Of a stretch of 64,000 bases of DNA, positions 26,109-38,164 are shown one piece after another. The position numbers and the translations under genes are program-made. The DNA lies in the NCBI GenBank assembly GCA_013433145.1, contig CM024170.1:10763866-10827865 (forward strand), given 5' to 3'. The number at the start of each line of letters is the position of its first letter. Positions within the stretch are counted from its first letter, which is position 1. The notes under the pieces were generated by a model, which had not been told where the DNA came from, searched no databases, and worked only from the letters and a program-made list of their open reading frames with translations. Origin of the DNA: Ascaris suum (taxonomy: Eukaryota; Nematoda; Chromadorea; Rhabditida; Ascarididae).

Positions 26109-29100
26109 AAATAAGTCCTATTTTACGAGGGAAGAAGATGGAAGGGATGGGTGGGGGGAGGGGGGCACCACCAGCCACATTGCTGAGGGGTACCCGCCAG
26201 GCGACGTGCAAAAGTCTGTGTTTCGGCGGTGCTCGTCCGATCACTCTTCTGTACCGGTGTTGCTTCGCGCCATATTGCGGGACAAAACTTCAGATCTCAG
26301 TTCAATATCCATGACGCTGTGTGTTTTCTTCGTGTTGTTATGCACTAAAGGTTCGATTTGTTCGCTTTGGGATAACCGTGAAAATATGCCGATTTCACTC
26401 ATTTGTTTATTTCTTGTCGCTTTCAACGTGTGATTTAATTTGTATGCAAAATATTGTAAAATTTTTGCGTTGAATTTCGATAAGTGAGTATGAGAAAGAA
26501 TTGAGTTAATTAATCGTTTCGGCGAAAATAGTATAACCTCTGCCTTTTTGCTTATAACACTTCTGCGATGCATAGAATTTCATGCGATAAATTTTGAAAG
26601 AGCCACAGCTTTCTAGCGGGGCTCATTCTCTAATAAAGTTTATTGTAGCGTTCTGTGGAAATCACGTTTCTCTAATGGAGATGCGGCTAGTGGAAAACTA
26701 AGAGGGAAAAATGGAAGAAAGAGAAAAGAAGTAAGGGTTGGAGTTGATCACTTCAGACTCTTCAAATAAAGAGAGAAGTTCGTCGAGCACGTTGTTCATG
26801 AATCTCCAGTCCAGCCGTTTTATGCGTTTTTGCAGATTTGCCTTTGCAAGACGCATTGTACAGCATCTTGTCTATGCATATGAATGTATAACGTCAATGT
26901 ATTTGCCTCCGTTTATCCCGCAGTTTCATTCGGAGACCACTAGAGCTAGAGCTACGAAATTTTGTGGGTGTAATTTACCACTTCGTACACCAATATTTAA
27001 GTTCAATCAGCATTGGAGCACTTAATGGTGCCAAAAAATTAGCATCTTTTTTCATCAGCTCGTATTTTCATCAAAAACTGGCTGCTCACAAAAGACCAGT
27101 CTTTTATTAAATGATTTGAAGCGGCGACCGTATTAGATAAAAGAAGAAAATAATGTTACGCATATTTTACTATTTGCTGGCAAATTATGAAATTGGTTGA
27201 TCTGATAGCCTGAACTGTAAGATCACGTATCGTATCAGCTGCTGTGGTCTGCTTCTGCACTCACTGATTCATTGCATAGTTGTATTTTTGGAAGTCATTT
27301 AAACTGCAGCGTATTACAGGACTATCATAAGAGGACATAATTTGAATGTTGTAAGCAGAGATGTTGGAGAGGGTGACATCCAGGTGTAGAAGTGCAGGTT
27401 GTGATTTCAGAAATTCTTTCATGAAGTTCTCAAGAACGAACGCTTGTGTTACAAACATTTAACTGCTCTGAACAACGTCTTTTTTTTTTGCTTATGTAAG
27501 GAGGGGTAGTGTTGTAAGGGGCTCATCACATAAGAATATCCATGCCCTATTACCTTATCTCTGCGTTCCAAAATGAATGGAAATTTTGTACCGGAAAGAA
27601 TCTTTGTAAGGGAGGGGTATGGCAGGCGAACGGAAGAGAGGGGAGGAAAAGCAGCAGTCTCAATGAAGTTAGCGGAGGTAGTGAATGTGTATGTAACTCC
27701 TCAATACTTTCGATGGAGACAGCTGAAGGAGCAAGGAATTGAAAGAATCGCTATCTCCTTATTTTGAGTTTATGAATGCGTTTCCTCTTTAAACTCAATT
27801 TTTCGCTAGCCACAAGCTGGGTGCGGTAGAAAAGTGATGCAGTCTCATAACGATTCCCTGCAGAAAGTATATTCAAAGGAACGGTGATTGTTTTCCGTTG
27901 CAAGCAGCCATAACTGTTCATCGCCATGCCATAAAAATTTCTGCTGGCAACGTGTTAAAAGCAATCTGCTTACCCGTCTTATTCATCTTCGCACCTTTCT
28001 CATGATCTCTGCTAAAAGCATTTGCCGGAAAGTGAATGCATATGGAAACCATCACTCGTTGAAACTTCCTTGAGACTTTCCAAATACGGCCGTATGGAAA
28101 CGAAGAGAAGGAAACGAAATGTGGGAGTACTGAAAGACTAGAAATTTACATGGTAAATGATATCCTACTCGGCAGCTGTCTCTTCATTCTATGGGGGGTT
28201 AGGGATGAGCTTACAATATTTTTGCAAATCGTTTACTGCTCTTAGCATTTGAAACGAAGCTCTCGAAACCCGGTCATTCCCTTATCCAAACTGTTCTGGT
28301 CTATCAGAGTTTATACCGTTGTACCCCAAGCGGTAAAAAAACATTTGTTTCTTTTTTCTATCTCACAACAGTTTGAACGAATCCTTCTGCGACAGGTTTC
28401 TTCGTTACCGCATTCAAGAGGAAACCTATTGCTACGATTTCTACCAGATGAAAATGCGGCTGTGACATGAAACGGCCGGCAAACTTTGGAAGCAAGGAAA
28501 CAAACAAGCAAACAAATAAAAACGGCAAATAAGGTTGGGCGAAACAAGAAAGCCTAAATAAGCAGATAATAAAGCTGGGAAGCCTAAGAATGTCCGAAGG
28601 AAAAGAACAAAGCGAGCAAGGAAGTTTTATATGTATTTAAGTTGCATGGGCGAAAATCTTTCAAACGACAGAGTCTTTCATATTGCAACGATGGCTAGCT
28701 GATAAAATAAGAATCAAAAAGTCTGATGCATAATGCACTCAAAATCTTGCTTCTTACTTCAGCCGAACTTTTTATTATTCCTGCAGATTTGGAAGCATCT
28801 GAAGGCAAAGCAACCCTAATTTAAGACACTGCAAAAAACTAATGCAAGATGCAAGGTGCAGGTGTTCAGGGCGTAGGCGACAGGAAAATAAGCGATGCAC
28901 AAGTGGCGAAGGCAGGAATGGATAGAGCCCAGACAAACTGATGCGCTCATGCTCGGTCCTGCAACCCACCGTTTAGCAATTCACATCGAACCTTGTCATC
29001 GTTCTCAACCCGCTCTCCACCATCTTGTAATTTACTGTTATTAACGACTCATAGTTATCCCGCAGTTCATTGTTGACCGTCTCACACTCCACCAAACAAT

Positions 29101-30448
29101 TCAGCGCTAGCCAATGTCCACTGTGTTTCACAACTCGTTACTGACCGCCTCACACAACTCCGCAACTAATTGTTTATCGGACCTCACAAGGGTTATCCTC
29201 GCGAACTGATAGATCGCTTCATCCATCAACCTGTACTTCATTTCCATTACCTACTTTCTATTATCTTACACTTAACCCCACAATCCACCCACCACCTCAC
29301 AGTTCCCTCCATATCCCAACCACCCTCCATTCTCACAAATAACCAGCAACCCACATCTCACGGTTCAACTCAGCGCGTGCTGCGCCAAAAAAACGAACGA
29401 TGATTCACAACACACTGCCTACATCCACCAGCTGGAATTCGCAAACGCCTAGAAAAATAATCTATAAACAAAGTTTTCCCGAATCAAAATCCAAATAAAA
29501 GAATTTTCAGAGTTCTGCTAGCCAAATTCTGCAAACTTTGCCGATTAGATTCTGAGCCGAATGAAACTGGTTCCAAAAATTCGACCGATCGAACAGGCAG
29601 AATCAAGAGGACATTGCAGGATATCAGTATTATCCGCTGATAATGGCGTTAGCAACAGTTCATCGGAGTCATCAGAAATTCCACTTCCGCATGTACTACG
29701 CGCTTCATAGAGCTCGTTGAAATTATGTTCTACTTTAGGTGCAATATATTTTTGAGTTCAAAGTTTTTTTTTTCGCGACAGCTTTGGGTCAGTATATGTA
29801 ATCCGATCTGAAATAATTATGTTTAAGCGGCCAATCACTACGTATTTCTTCGATATTTGAGGTGGCGACTTGCTCGAATGGATCGCATAAACGGACCACC
29901 GCACTCAATGAACACGAATGTCGTCGCAATATGCCCTTGATATGTCAGATGATAAAACAATAAATGAACTCCGCAGATTTACGGTATTTATGATCGCCAC
30001 TCAACGATGTAATCGTTGAGGTATTTGTTCCGCAGTATTATTTCTTAGAGAACTATACGAGTTATATAATTTTGTAGAATTACATTGATCTATTTATATG
30101 AATTATCCAGACTATCAATTTACTGCTGTACTTCCAACAAAACAAGTTCAAGTCGTTTTTGTTCGTACAATAGTTTTTTTGAATATTTTATAGCGTATGC
30201 TTCTCCCAAAATTTCTTGAGGGAAAATATTAATCGTTCATTAGTCGCGTTATAATTTATCGCTCTCATAAAAACTTTTTATTCGTACATAAAAGTTTAAT
30301 TGATAGCAACAACGCTTTTAGAAATGTATTTCAAATGTAACTTAATGGATTGCCTTACTCAATAAATGAAATCTTGTATATTTTCGTCTGTTTTGCATGA
30401 TTGCATAACAAATTTCAAGCGATTAAAAATGGCTCATATGTCCATATA
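26109..30448. other. mab-5 3' UTR and intergenic region
   Basis: The first AATAAA after the mab-5 stop is at 26632-26637, about 525 bases downstream, and is the candidate polyadenylation signal. Beyond it I see no supported gene. There is a purine-rich stretch at 28480-28620 and a C/CA-rich stretch at 28985-29400. On the minus strand an AATAAA at 30282-30277 probably ends the gene that stops at 30449. Confidence 0.55.
26144..26165 (+). other. G-quadruplex-type motif in the mab-5 3' UTR
   Basis: Within 22 bases there are four G runs (3, 3, 6 and 6) separated by one or two bases: gggatgggtggggg followed by gaggggg(g). It starts 36 bases after the stop codon and is G-rich on the mRNA strand, so it could fold in the transcript. 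Function is inference. Confidence 0.6.
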
Positions 30449-32512
30449 TCAATCATCAAGACTGCATTCATCGAGATCTGCATTTGCAGAGCGTTTCTGC
30501 TTTTTATCTTCCTGAGGCATACTCTTCGTGCGAGATTTCTTCTTTCCATCTTCTTTTTTATCGGCTTTTTTACTTGCTTCTGCAATGAAAGTGATTTACA
30601 ATTGTGCTAATCTCTGCCCAATACAAAATGTAGTACAAATTTCCACACTAAAATTACAACATTCTAAGCAAATATTGCAAGTGAAATTTGAATTAATATT
30701 TTTTATAGCTCTCATTAATTTCCAATCTTTTAAGCTCTATAGTATTTTTTGTGTTTTCATTTTTTCATCTGATAGAAATTCTTTCATATAATTATATCTG
30801 ATGAAACAAGAATTGAAATGTCCTTCTTAAGGAACTTATTCCTTTCCTATCAATGTTCTTATTTCTTTCTTTTTTTTTTATTCTCACACAATCATACCAT
30901 CATTTCTATAGGGATTACAAAATTGATAATATAGAGTGCAACATTCGCGATAGAAGTGATAAGTGAAATGGGATGAATGCCATATAAGTTTATGGACGAA
31001 AAAGAGAAAGAACTCTTTAGGGTTAATTCAATTCTACCGAACAATAGTTTACCCCCAACCGATTACAAATATTTTCATGAGTTGACGAGTAGCATAAACC
31101 TTTCAAGAGTTAAGAGAGTCTACCTTGTTTTTGTCGACGTGAACTTGTTTTCTCGGTTACTTTTTCGCCTTCAACTTTTTCCGCTTCTTTCTTCTGCAAT
31201 ATCATTGAAATTCTCAGAAGTTTTATAATTCTCTAAGTATTCGAATTCTACTACTTGAAAATAACGTCGAAAATATTTATACTCAAATAACACATTTCTC
31301 TTAATCGCTCTCTAATTAATATTCACTGATATAAAAATATGCTCCAAGAGTTAACAAGGTGCACGTTTCATATAAAACGTTTCATCTTTTTTTTAGCACA
31401 ACTCATTACTTAGATTTTCGAAAAACATCGCACAGCTTTCAAAGATGCGTTGAATTTTGAGATTTGAGGCCATTCACTTGAATCGAGAGAGGCGGAAAAG
31501 TGCGGATGTTTTGGTAGAACCTTCTATTGAACTTCACTCAAAAATTTGCCAACTCCTGTGGATTTTCTTGCACTATATGGATTTTGATGGCAAATCCCAC
31601 TTCAACGTATCAGAATGAAATTTGCCTAAAGTAGGACTGTTATAACAATATTGTTATTCTTGTTTCTATATTGCAACTAGCATGTTGTAAATAATCTTTT
31701 TCAATAAATGCTCAAACCTTCTCATCGTAATCTAGAGGCTTGTCGAACTGGAATGCCGGAAAATCATACGGACATGGTCGTTTGTTCAGATGAATCTCGT
31801 AATCCGTCTTCCAATCGATTACCACCCCTCTCATGTCCTTTGGTGGTTGTCCATACACAGTTCTAAATCACTCTTACTTATGATCAGGTCGTCATTTTTA
31901 TTTTGAACAATATTAGAAGCAACTTTAGATGTAAATAGCCGTAGAGCAAGAAAACGATAAGCAGTCATTTTTCACTTCACACAATAAAATTCTTCTTTTT
32001 TATTTGTTTCCTCTCATTCGCAAAAGTTTCAAAAATTGGAAATAAATAAATAAAATTTTGAAAAGAATTATTTGAAACTCTCTTGTCATAGATTGAAGGT
32101 AAATCTCCAGCAATGAACCTTTATGGATATATAAGTTTAAAAGTTACAAACGCGTAACACATATGCATATCTACTACTCACATGTCAGGTGCTGCTTAAA
32201 CAAATTTCATCTGAGGTGTAAAAAACTGACCACAATTTAATCCTGTGGTATTTTTAAGCTAGCACCTGGCCAGGTGATCATAAGGAATGCAGAACAACTG
32301 ATGGAAAGTTCGTAAACGTCGATAATTGAAGCATCAGCGAACTTTGTTTTCTTGAAGATGTGCTCGACCGCAGTGTCACCTTTCTGATCGTTTTCCGTAT
32401 CGAGCTGCTTGTACTCTTCATCGGGTTGTTCCGAATAATTCAAATATTGCAACAGCGCATCGTCAACACCTTTTTCATCCTCGTGATAAACGTTCGATGT
32501 GCACAGCCCCAT
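30449..32512 (-). CDS. Unrecognised myristoylation-motif protein, tandem paralog 2 (171 aa)
   Basis: Minus-strand exons are 32512-32343, 31862-31718, 31193-31124 and 30579-30449 (TGA). Phases agree (2, 0, 1) and the sum is 516 nt. The protein starts MGLCTSN, a classic N-myristoylation signal with Cys4 available for palmitoylation. It continues as an acidic region ending EHIFKKTK, then TVYGQPPKDMRG...IDW...RPCPYDFPAF in exon 2, a Lys/Glu segment KKEAEK in exon 3, and a Lys-rich tail ending LDECSLDD. The exon 1 donor gttcgc is weak, but lies at the same codon position as the strong gtatgt of its neighbour paralog (34247-36432). Exon 2 has the same length in both genes (145 nt). I do not recognise the family. 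A lipid anchor plus a polybasic tail suggests a peripheral membrane protein, which is inference. Confidence 0.78.
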
Positions 32513-34246
32513 AGGGTTTCTTCTTGGGACACGAAATGAGTCAACGCATCCACACCTCTTATAAGAAGATTAGAGACTTCCGTTTATTTTTATGTTTTAG
32601 CTAATATCTCTACCAAACAACAATTCGTAGAAACCATAAAATGCAATAGCTCCTGAGCAATAGGATTTGTCTAAACGTAAGACATATTTTCGATCACCGC
32701 ACTTGTATACGACCTCCGGTAAAATCAACTGTTTTTTATGCAGCAGGTATCAAACAAGAATGCTCACACTGTAACCTCACACAAGATCACTGCGAAGTGC
32801 TAAATATAGTTGTTAGGATAAATGACCGAATAGAGTAAGAATATGAGTGTTTTCACTATTCGATGATCGCTCACTGTTTTCAAAACTAGTTCCACAATAG
32901 GCAAATTCATGGGGAATTCATATGAGTGAAGGAAACTCATATTATACCGCTGCACACGCTTTTCGAAGTGTAAGGCTTTAGGTTGTAGTCGAACTATGAT
33001 CCTTTCTTTCTGCACCACACTCATGCAGTTTGTCATTCATCCATACATCTCTTTCGCTGCTTGTAGTTAAGTATAGGTCTGCCATCAGAGATGCGTTGCT
33101 ACCAGTCCGACAAAGCTTGATGCAAGTACACTTTGTGCATAATGCATCGCCGTTCAGTAAGAGCCATTCAAAAAATTCTTTTCAAGCAACACCGTTCATT
33201 ACATACGCTTGCACCAACCGCCTTAGATGGCTCACATATGCAGCCATAAGAAGGAAGACAACCAACCACTTCTACGAGGAACAAAACTGTAATAACAACC
33301 ATTTCTAAATGAAACTGTTCTTCTTTCATAATTAGCAAAGACACAATCAATGCAAATTGGACGCCTTTTAAGTCTATCAATGGATAAATGCACTTTTTAT
33401 GAATGGAAAACATTTGAGTGTCTGAGGAATAGGATTAGTTCGTTTCACTGTTCTTCAGCTAGAAGACCAAAGCTCCGAGCTCACGTCCTCTTCATTTACT
33501 GCTAATGAGTGCTCACTTTCTACAGCATCGATTTTTCTAATGTATTTGCTAACGCCCATAAATGATAAAGAATTTGATCGACTACTTTACGGTAACCCCT
33601 CTGTAAAAGCAACAACGCTGTGCAATGAGTTAAAAAAAGAAGCATCCATTTGCATTGTACATGTTTTGGATCGTTGAAGTAAAATTCGAGAAGCAATATG
33701 CATGCAATATCCATACTCAAATGATGATAAAATTAAAATTCCATCAAAAATGACCACGCATTTCCTTCAGAAGTGTCTACGAATGAACTAGCGATGCACG
33801 TCCATTCAATTGCGATCGACGAAGATCGAAGATAATAGCATCTTGGCAAGTAGGGCAAGCGATAAAAAGATTGGTCGGGATCAATTCCATGTGATGCGAG
33901 AACTTTCAAACACTAACAAATAGTAATATGCTTAATTATTATTTATAGCTTAATTAAATAGCGCCCTATTACTCCTGACATAGTTTTATTTTCGGACGAT
34001 TTCACTTGTTAAGCTCCGAAAGAGTGGCAACTTTTTTACTATTTATTCATTCATTTTCAAATATTGCTAGCCAGTAAAGTTCATCGTAACAGGAAAGTAC
34101 ATATAGAATCAAATAGGAATAAGTGAGTGTGGACAGGTGAGTAAAGAATAGGTTTGAAGAAGCATTCAAATCAATCAATCATTCGTTATTTTGGACACAT
34201 CTTGGGAATGGTTTCGAGTTAAAGCGCATTGACATTCATTGCTGAA
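32513..34246. other. Spacer between the tandem paralogs
   Basis: No supported gene. A minus-strand AATAAA at 34047-34042, about 200 bases past the stop of the upstream paralog, is a candidate polyadenylation signal. Open frames at 33030-33413 overlap on both strands and lack family likeness. Confidence 0.5.
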
Positions 34247-36432
34247 TCAAGTCTCCAAACTGCATTCATCGAACTCCGCATCGGCCGATTTCTTGCCTTT
34301 AGGGCCTTTTTTATTACCCGAACTGCGCGACTTTGAGCGTGAACGCTTCTTCCGCAACTTCGATGCTGCAAGAAAAAATATTTCTTTTTTGTAGAAAAGG
34401 GCATAAGAAAGCATAAAGCTCTAAACGTCGAGCTAAACCATACAAACTCAAACGAAACGACAATAAAAACTCAAAAAAATCAATAAACTGTGATCTCAGA
34501 TAATAAATCTGAACTATACAAGGCTATAGATTCCCAATGACAGCTCTTCCTGAGGTATCATGGCATGGCTGTTGTAATTACTTTCGCACAATTTATTGCT
34601 TTTAATAATCAAGCAATTCGCGACTTTCATCAGAACTTGCAAGCTATCCGTTTTCGACTAGAAATAAAAGTCTAGCTCCAATTTTCACCAAAAATGCATC
34701 GATTAATGAAATTGTAAGATTGTGGCCCAAACTTATGAAATAGTAAGTTAGACAAAATATACTGTCAAGTTTTTGTTCAGCAACGTCTTCTCCACTCTTC
34801 TTCTCGGTTTCCGTTTGTTTCTCGAGCTTTTCGGCCTCTTTCTTCTAAAGTAAACAATTAACATAATTAAGTGAACATTTTTTTCAGCGAATTGAAAAAC
34901 TATTCGAGAATCGATATTACTACATTTATGAATTATATTGTACTCATTGATTGTTTCAGCACATACAGGTATCGCAATAGAAAAAAAAACTTATCATTAT
35001 AACATCACTAGCATTGAATGGAGAAACTTCACAATAATTTCCATCACTATTGTGATGGATCATTTCATTTTCTGTTTTCACCCATCAATTCCTTATCATC
35101 GCTATACTTTTCATATAATTTACTATGATATATCCATTATCAAATTCCTCATTTATATACTGCAAAATCGTTCGGTAAGCATAAAAATTTGCTCATTCAT
35201 ATCTCTCACTATGGATTTTCATCATTAAAATCATGTTTTCTAATCTGGCATTTGCTCACGTTCGAGTAAAACATTTCTAACTGTTTCATATATTTTTAGC
35301 GTTTTTTCCACAGTAATCATAGTATTTAGATGCAATATTTGTTTCCTCATTACATATATCAAGTATGTGAATTTGATATAAACTTTCATAACGATAAATC
35401 GGTCATTTATACTATAGTATGCAACAACAAAACTTAAAGAATCTTTAGCAGTTTTTAGCATCAACCTTCTCATCGTAATCAGGTGGCTTGTCAGCCTCGA
35501 AAGCCGGGAAGTCGTAGGGACATGGTCGTTTGGTTAGAACGATATTGTACTCTTTCGCCCAATCGATCATCATCCCTTTCATGTCTTTTGCCGGCTGCCC
35601 ATAAACAGTTCTAAAAGTCATATTATTTCTCGATAAAAAAGGTGCGAATAGAATCTTTTGTCAGCGAGTAGGATTTGAAAATATGAGCAATACATCGGAA
35701 ATAGTAGTGACCATATACGAAACCTCTTAACTAGAATCGTCAACAGCCTCGATAAAGAGAGAGTCAAATTAGACGACGATTGCGGATTTGAGCCCAGTTT
35801 CATAAAAAATTAACTGCCCACCTTACCAGTGGAAATAAACCGTAATAATTAAATAAGCTGCTACTGCACGTCTCTCGAAAGAACCGTTCAATAGAGCATT
35901 TCGCAGTATAAAACATTTCCTTGTATTTTGTGCATTAGAAAAAGAAGTGATGGGAAAGTAAACCTAGGAATATAATTTCCGTTACTCGCATTCGATTTGG
36001 AAGGTAAACTTGCTCTAGCGATATACTAGCCGCTTCAACTTCTCTTCTTAATGATTGGTCTGGCTGTTAAAGAAATGAGTCAGTCTGAAAATGTAGGCTG
36101 TTTTAAAATACACGATGATTCAGAAGTCTTTGTGGACCCGCTCGCTCCGTGCTCCTAGATTGACGACCCCCACCACGTCCGCTCCCTTCTTCCCGGCCCC
36201 ATTATGGATTCCTCCTATGTCGATGAAAACCTCCGTTGGATTCCGACCAGTAGACATACTTTGTTTTCTTGAAGATATGCTCAACTGCCGTATCTCCTTT
36301 TTGATCGTTTTCAGTGTCGAGTTGTTTATATTCGTCCTCGGATTGTTCTCCGTAACTGAACTCGATGAATGCTGAGTCAGGAACGCCTTTCTCGTCATCA
36401 TGAAAGAGGCCCGACGAAAGTACTCCACCCAT
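34247..36432 (-). CDS. Unrecognised myristoylation-motif protein, tandem paralog 1 (172 aa)
   Basis: Minus-strand exons are 36432-36260, 35610-35466, 34844-34763 and 34365-34247 (TGA). Donors are gtatgt, gttgat and gtatat; acceptors are ttttag, ctttag and cttgcag. Phases (2, 0, 1) match and the sum is 519 nt. The start MGGVLSSG fits N-myristoylation. I chose this ATG over an upstream frame extension because the paralog also begins with Met-Gly. Order of parts: acidic N-terminal third ending EYKQLDTENDQKGDTAVEHI and FKKTK; a conserved middle with TVYGQPAKDMKG, IDWAKEY and RPCPYDFPAFEADKP; a Lys/Glu-rich helix-like segment; an Arg/Lys/Ser tail (RKKRSRSKSRSS); and the end EFDECSLET. No catalytic domain is recognisable. 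The 25 residues before exon 1 ends are identical to paralog 2 despite many synonymous differences, so both copies appear to be under protein-level selection. Confidence 0.8.
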
Positions 36433-38164
36433 TACGAACAAGGCGTCAAAATATACCAATAGTTCCCTCCAGGTATTTATCGGTTAGTTGAATCAGTCGC
36501 GAGTTCAATTCTTGGTATTAGATTCTGAAGTGAAAAGATATAGGAAAAATATCTGTTGGGACCTAAATTTAAAACGTCTTCGAGAAGTGTTCCTCACCTC
36601 TTAACAGGATTCACTGTAAGCGTCACTGTCGCGAGCTGATGAAACTGCAAAATGTTGGTCTGGACCTTGCTCCTGGTTTACCACTCTTTTAACTCGCACG
36701 CACATTACTTCGGTGTAACTTCGAAATTTTCATATCTGTTGAGATTTCTGTCTGCACGAATGCTTTCCGAAAAATGAGAGCGACAATGCAAGTGTGCCGA
36801 TGAATGAAACCGCTACTAACATAAGCAATTATGTTGTCGCCATCATGTCAGAAAGGACAGAAATACATGTCTTCAAAGACTTACAAAAACTTCATAACCT
36901 CCCTAATACAAGAACCTGGGAAATTCTTTGCCCAATGGAGCACTAGGCGAAAAACAGTTCCATCCTAATGAATTCCGCATCTTCGCCATGCCAACGAAAT
37001 TCTTCGGACGACTCGAATCTACTCTTTCCTTGTTCCCAATCTAAGGCAAGAGAGCAATTTCGGCGGAAATACATCACCATTATCAGCTAGTTATGCATCG
37101 TGCAATTACAACTACAAACTATTTCGCAATACGTAAATTATGTTTGAAGCATTTGAGATTCATATGTACTCCCATCATCCAAACATTTATCTCGACTTTC
37201 TCGTCGTCATTTGTAGCTCATCCATTGATGTGATAATGAATAAGCCAACCAACCGCAAGTCGAAAACTATAACGATGACAATGAAATGTAGGAAAACATT
37301 CTAACCTACAACACTATTAATGTTCAATAAAATTTGAATAGTGACATGGAAAGTCGCGTGCTCGAATTCCTCTCTGAAATTCCCCATTTCAGAACAGTAC
37401 GTTTTTCCACGATACCACCCAGACCTCTCTTCCTTACCCTCCTATCCGATGATGATCGGCAACGAAGCTATCGAATCGATTGATTGCAAGGTAAAATCCA
37501 ATGTGATAATAAAAATCCTGAATCACTATAATATTTAGAGGGATTTAGAAAAGTTAGTACTGCACTGATAACAATCATCCTTCTATCCTTACAATGTACC
37601 CCTTCTTTACACCTTCATGACATCTGCTCGAGGAAATCGTTGCTACGGATGTCCTGTGAATCTTCAGCAGAAGAGGTGTTTATCGAAGCAAAACAAAAGA
37701 CTGAAGAAAGCATGTCCACAATGCCAAACTATACACAAAGATAACGCGCATCAACCACACAGACAAAGTAAAACGCCACCACATTAGCAGTTGTCACCGA
37801 AATAAATGCAAAAAAAAAAAATCATGATGAATCCTTTCCGCATAACCATTCCTGCATGAGGATGAATACGCACTGTATAATGGTGATCGCTCTTCTGAAA
37901 ACGTTTTTTGTTCATAACAACTTCGTTCAAACGAGCGTCGAGTCATTTTGTTTATTGTATAATGAAATGCATTCGATACCTACATAGCCATTCTACCACT
38001 ACTACCAAGATGTCTGCATTAAGGCCAGATGATATGTGCCCCTAATAAGAAAGAGGATTAAAACTAATTAGACGTAGTACCAATCATCACTAGAACAGCT
38101 GAAGCATGCCTAACCATGATGCCACTTTACACGAACGCCGAACAATTGCCACCCGCTCAGTGCA
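36433..38164. other. Intergenic region between TBCC and the tandem paralogs
   Basis: No gene supported. A minus-strand AATAAA (37956-37951) about 210 bases past the TBCC stop is a candidate polyadenylation signal. The rest should include the promoter of the gene starting at 36432. Confidence 0.5.

Noticed and set aside
32237..32342. Resemblance of ...KTKFADASIIDV in the extended frame to LAMTOR1
   Set aside because: This part lies beyond the exon 1 donor. The paralog splices at the same codon and joins to a different exon, so the similarity is intronic chance.
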